A DNA stretch of 43,757 nucleotides from Chromatiales bacterium (GTDB taxonomy: Bacteria; Pseudomonadota; Gammaproteobacteria; Granulosicoccales; Granulosicoccaceae): assembly GCA_020631335.1 (NCBI GenBank), contig JAHDHK010000010.1:1-43757 (forward strand), written 5' to 3'. Positions 42,349 to 43,757 of this stretch are shown in pieces (the stretch's first letter is position 1; every line of letters starts with the position of its first letter). Made by a program: the position numbers and the translations under genes. Under the pieces are notes generated by a model. That model was not told the DNA's origin and made no database searches. It saw only the letters and a list, made by a program, of their open reading frames with translations.

Positions 42349-43757
42349 TTGACGCAATCGCATCAGGCGACTTACACGCAGGGTTCAGTTTTCCGCCATC
42401 TGGTGACGCTGTCGGGGACGTCGGCTGTCGGGCTGTTTGCGATATTCATCGTCGATCTGGTGGATGTGTTCTTTATATCAATACTGGGCGCACCTGAGCT
42501 GGCCGCGGCTGTTGGCTTTGCCGGTATCGGTTTGTTTTTCGGTGCATCTGTCTGTATCGGTATATCTATTGGTATTTCAACGCTGGTTGCACAGGCAATT
42601 GGCGCTAACCGTGAAGAAGAAGCCCGACGACTCGCCACCCATGGTTTGTTATATACCTTGCTGTGGACAATACCGGTTACAGCAGCAATGTTGTTCTATG
42701 CGCCACAACTGATGTCATTGATGGGGGCCGGTGGTGAAACGCTCGAGCTGGCGGTGGGTTATTTTCGTATCGTTGGTTGTTCTTTGCCGCTGCTTGGATT
42801 TGCCATGGCCGGGACTTCACTGTTGCGTTCGGTGGGTGATCCGCGGCAATCCATGTGGGCAACTATCGCCGGTGGTCTTGTTAATGCGGTACTGGACCCG
42901 ATTTTTATTTTCACGCTGTCCATGGGGCTGACCGGTGCCGCGGTTGCATCAGTGTTGTCAAGAATCACGGTAGCGGGTGTGGCAGTGTACTCGATATATA
43001 AAAAGCATCAGTTGCTTGTGCCTGTGCAACCGCGATTGATAGTGTCAGATTTCAAAGCACTATCCGGCATAGCGTTGCCATCATTGGTCACCAATTTGTC
43101 TGCACCTGTCGGGTCGGCTTATGCCACAGCACAAATGGCCCGCTTCGGTACCGACGCGGTAGCAGCGGCCTCCGTTATAGGTAGAATTACACCGGTGGCT
43201 TTTGCAGGTTTGTATGGTTTGTCGGGGGCTGTCGGCCCGATAGCCTCGCAAAATTTCGGCGCAGGGCTGTACGATCGCATTGAAGAGACGCTGATAGCAA
43301 GTCTGAAGTTTTGCTTCGCCTATGTAATACCGGTGAGCATTGTGATATTTCTGTTGCAGGGCTGGCTGGTCAGTATTTTTGATCTGCAGGGTGAGGCGGC
43401 GGCGCTATTGAAATTCTATGCGACCTTTATTGTGTTCAGTTATACCCTGTTCGGTCTGCAGCTTGCGGCAAACCCGGTGATGAACGCATTGCGACACCCG
43501 GGTCTGTCGACCATAAGTAATGTTGGCCGTGACCTCGTACTGGCGGTACCTATGGTTGGACTATTCGCGGGCTGGTTCGGAGCCCGTGGTGTACTGGCGG
43601 GGCAGGCAACGGCAAACGCGATTGCCGGTGTGCTGGCATTCAGTGTTGCTTTGTGGCTGGTCAGGCGTGTGGCACGTGGTAAGTCACTCACGTTCTCCTG
43701 GGTGCAACAACGACTTTGCCAGCAACGCGCACTGGCACCCGGTGTACAGCATCGCGG
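42349..43757 (+). CDS. MATE family efflux transporter, 3' end off window
   Basis: At least 469 residues of a multidrug and toxic compound extrusion transporter, continuing past the window end. The N-terminal segment HLVTLSGTSAVGLFAIFIVDLVDVFFI and later STLVAQAIGAN, then the matching second-half copy PSLVTNLSAPVGSAYATAQMARFG and GPIASQNFGAGLYDR show the two-fold repeat of MATE proteins, with about 12 helices. It exports cationic drugs in exchange for Na+ or H+. The only plausible start is a TTG at 42349: a stop (TGA, 42322) lies just upstream, and no ATG or GTG precedes the first helix in this frame. Confidence 0.85.
   Translation, partial: MTQSHQATYTQGSVFRHLVTLSGTSAVGLFAIFIVDLVDVFFISILGAPELAAAVGFAGIGLFFGASVCIGISIGISTLVAQAIGANREEEARRLATHGLLYTLLWTIPVTAAMLFYAPQLMSLMGAGGETLELAVGYFRIVGCSLPLLGFAMAGTSLLRSVGDPRQSMWATIAGGLVNAVLDPIFIFTLSMGLTGAAVASVLSRITVAGVAVYSIYKKHQLLVPVQPRLIVSDFKALSGIALPSLVTNLSAPVGSAYATAQMARFGTDAVAAASVIGRITPVAFAGLYGLSGAVGPIASQNFGAGLYDRIEETLIASLKFCFAYVIPVSIVIFLLQGWLVSIFDLQGEAAALLKFYATFIVFSYTLFGLQLAANPVMNALRHPGLSTISNVGRDLVLAVPMVGLFAGWFGARGVLAGQATANAIAGVLAFSVALWLVRRVARGKSLTFSWVQQRLCQQRALAPGVQHR

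Noticed and set aside
1-43757. CRISPR arrays, tRNA or rRNA genes, phage genes
   Set aside because: I found no regularly spaced repeats, cloverleaf-like sequences, rRNA motifs or phage structural proteins on reading through.

Overview
The window looks like chromosome of a free-living, probably marine gammaproteobacterium with roughly balanced base composition. The reasons are a dmdA-type DMSP demethylase, a HiPIP with a Tat signal, an Azotobacter-type 7Fe-8S ferredoxin, cysD-cysNC, a choice-of-anchor-H-type surface protein and a class II pyrC. Taxonomy is inferred from gene content only. I see no tRNA, rRNA, CRISPR array, prophage or intact insertion sequence.

Layout. Positions 1-5254 hold a MazG-like pyrophosphohydrolase, two unrelated calcineurin-type phosphoesterases, a surface protein with a C-terminal sorting signal, an unknown secreted protein and an endonuclease/exonuclease/phosphatase protein. 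Positions 5319-9006 are the minus-strand sulfate-activation operon. CysD carries an in-frame 269-residue N-terminal extension derived from an IS630-type transposase, and the downstream cysNC gene is frameshifted inside its APS kinase part. Positions 9390-13443 hold a ribbon-helix-helix protein, a VOC-fold gene broken by one stop codon, a Tat-exported small subunit with a GMC oxidoreductase, and a second VOC protein. Positions 13937-19958 hold an MFS transporter, a lipoprotein, a glutamine amidotransferase, an N-formylglutamate-amidohydrolase-like enzyme coupled to a TauE/SafE permease, an ankyrin-like protein and a flavin reductase.

Positions 20074-24361 run dmdA, pyrC, pyrE, hpt and bioY in one direction. 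Positions 24401-29084 hold an acyl-CoA ligase, fdxA, HiPIP, a third phosphoesterase and a mercaptopyruvate-type sulfurtransferase. Positions 29537-36040 hold a small membrane protein, rplU without its usual partner rpmA, a DadA-like oxidoreductase, a LemA/GIDE pair (the GIDE protein has a canonical EF-hand), an ArgE-like deacetylase and an acyl-CoA dehydrogenase. Positions 36117-43757 hold a MetF-like reductase, mmsA, a TPR-like envelope protein, an L-lactate-dehydrogenase-like flavoenzyme, RNase HI with a hybrid-binding domain, and a MATE transporter that runs off the end.

How they may work together: sulfur and one-carbon genes recur across the window (cysD/cysNC, TauE, dmdA, a sulfurtransferase, a MetF homologue). 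DmdA moves a DMSP methyl group onto tetrahydrofolate and a MetF-type enzyme can process the product. A damaged APS kinase beside a DMSP demethylase fits relaxed dependence on sulfate, but this is inference. The most unusual feature is the transposase-derived DNA-binding module joined without a stop to ATP sulfurylase subunit CysD.
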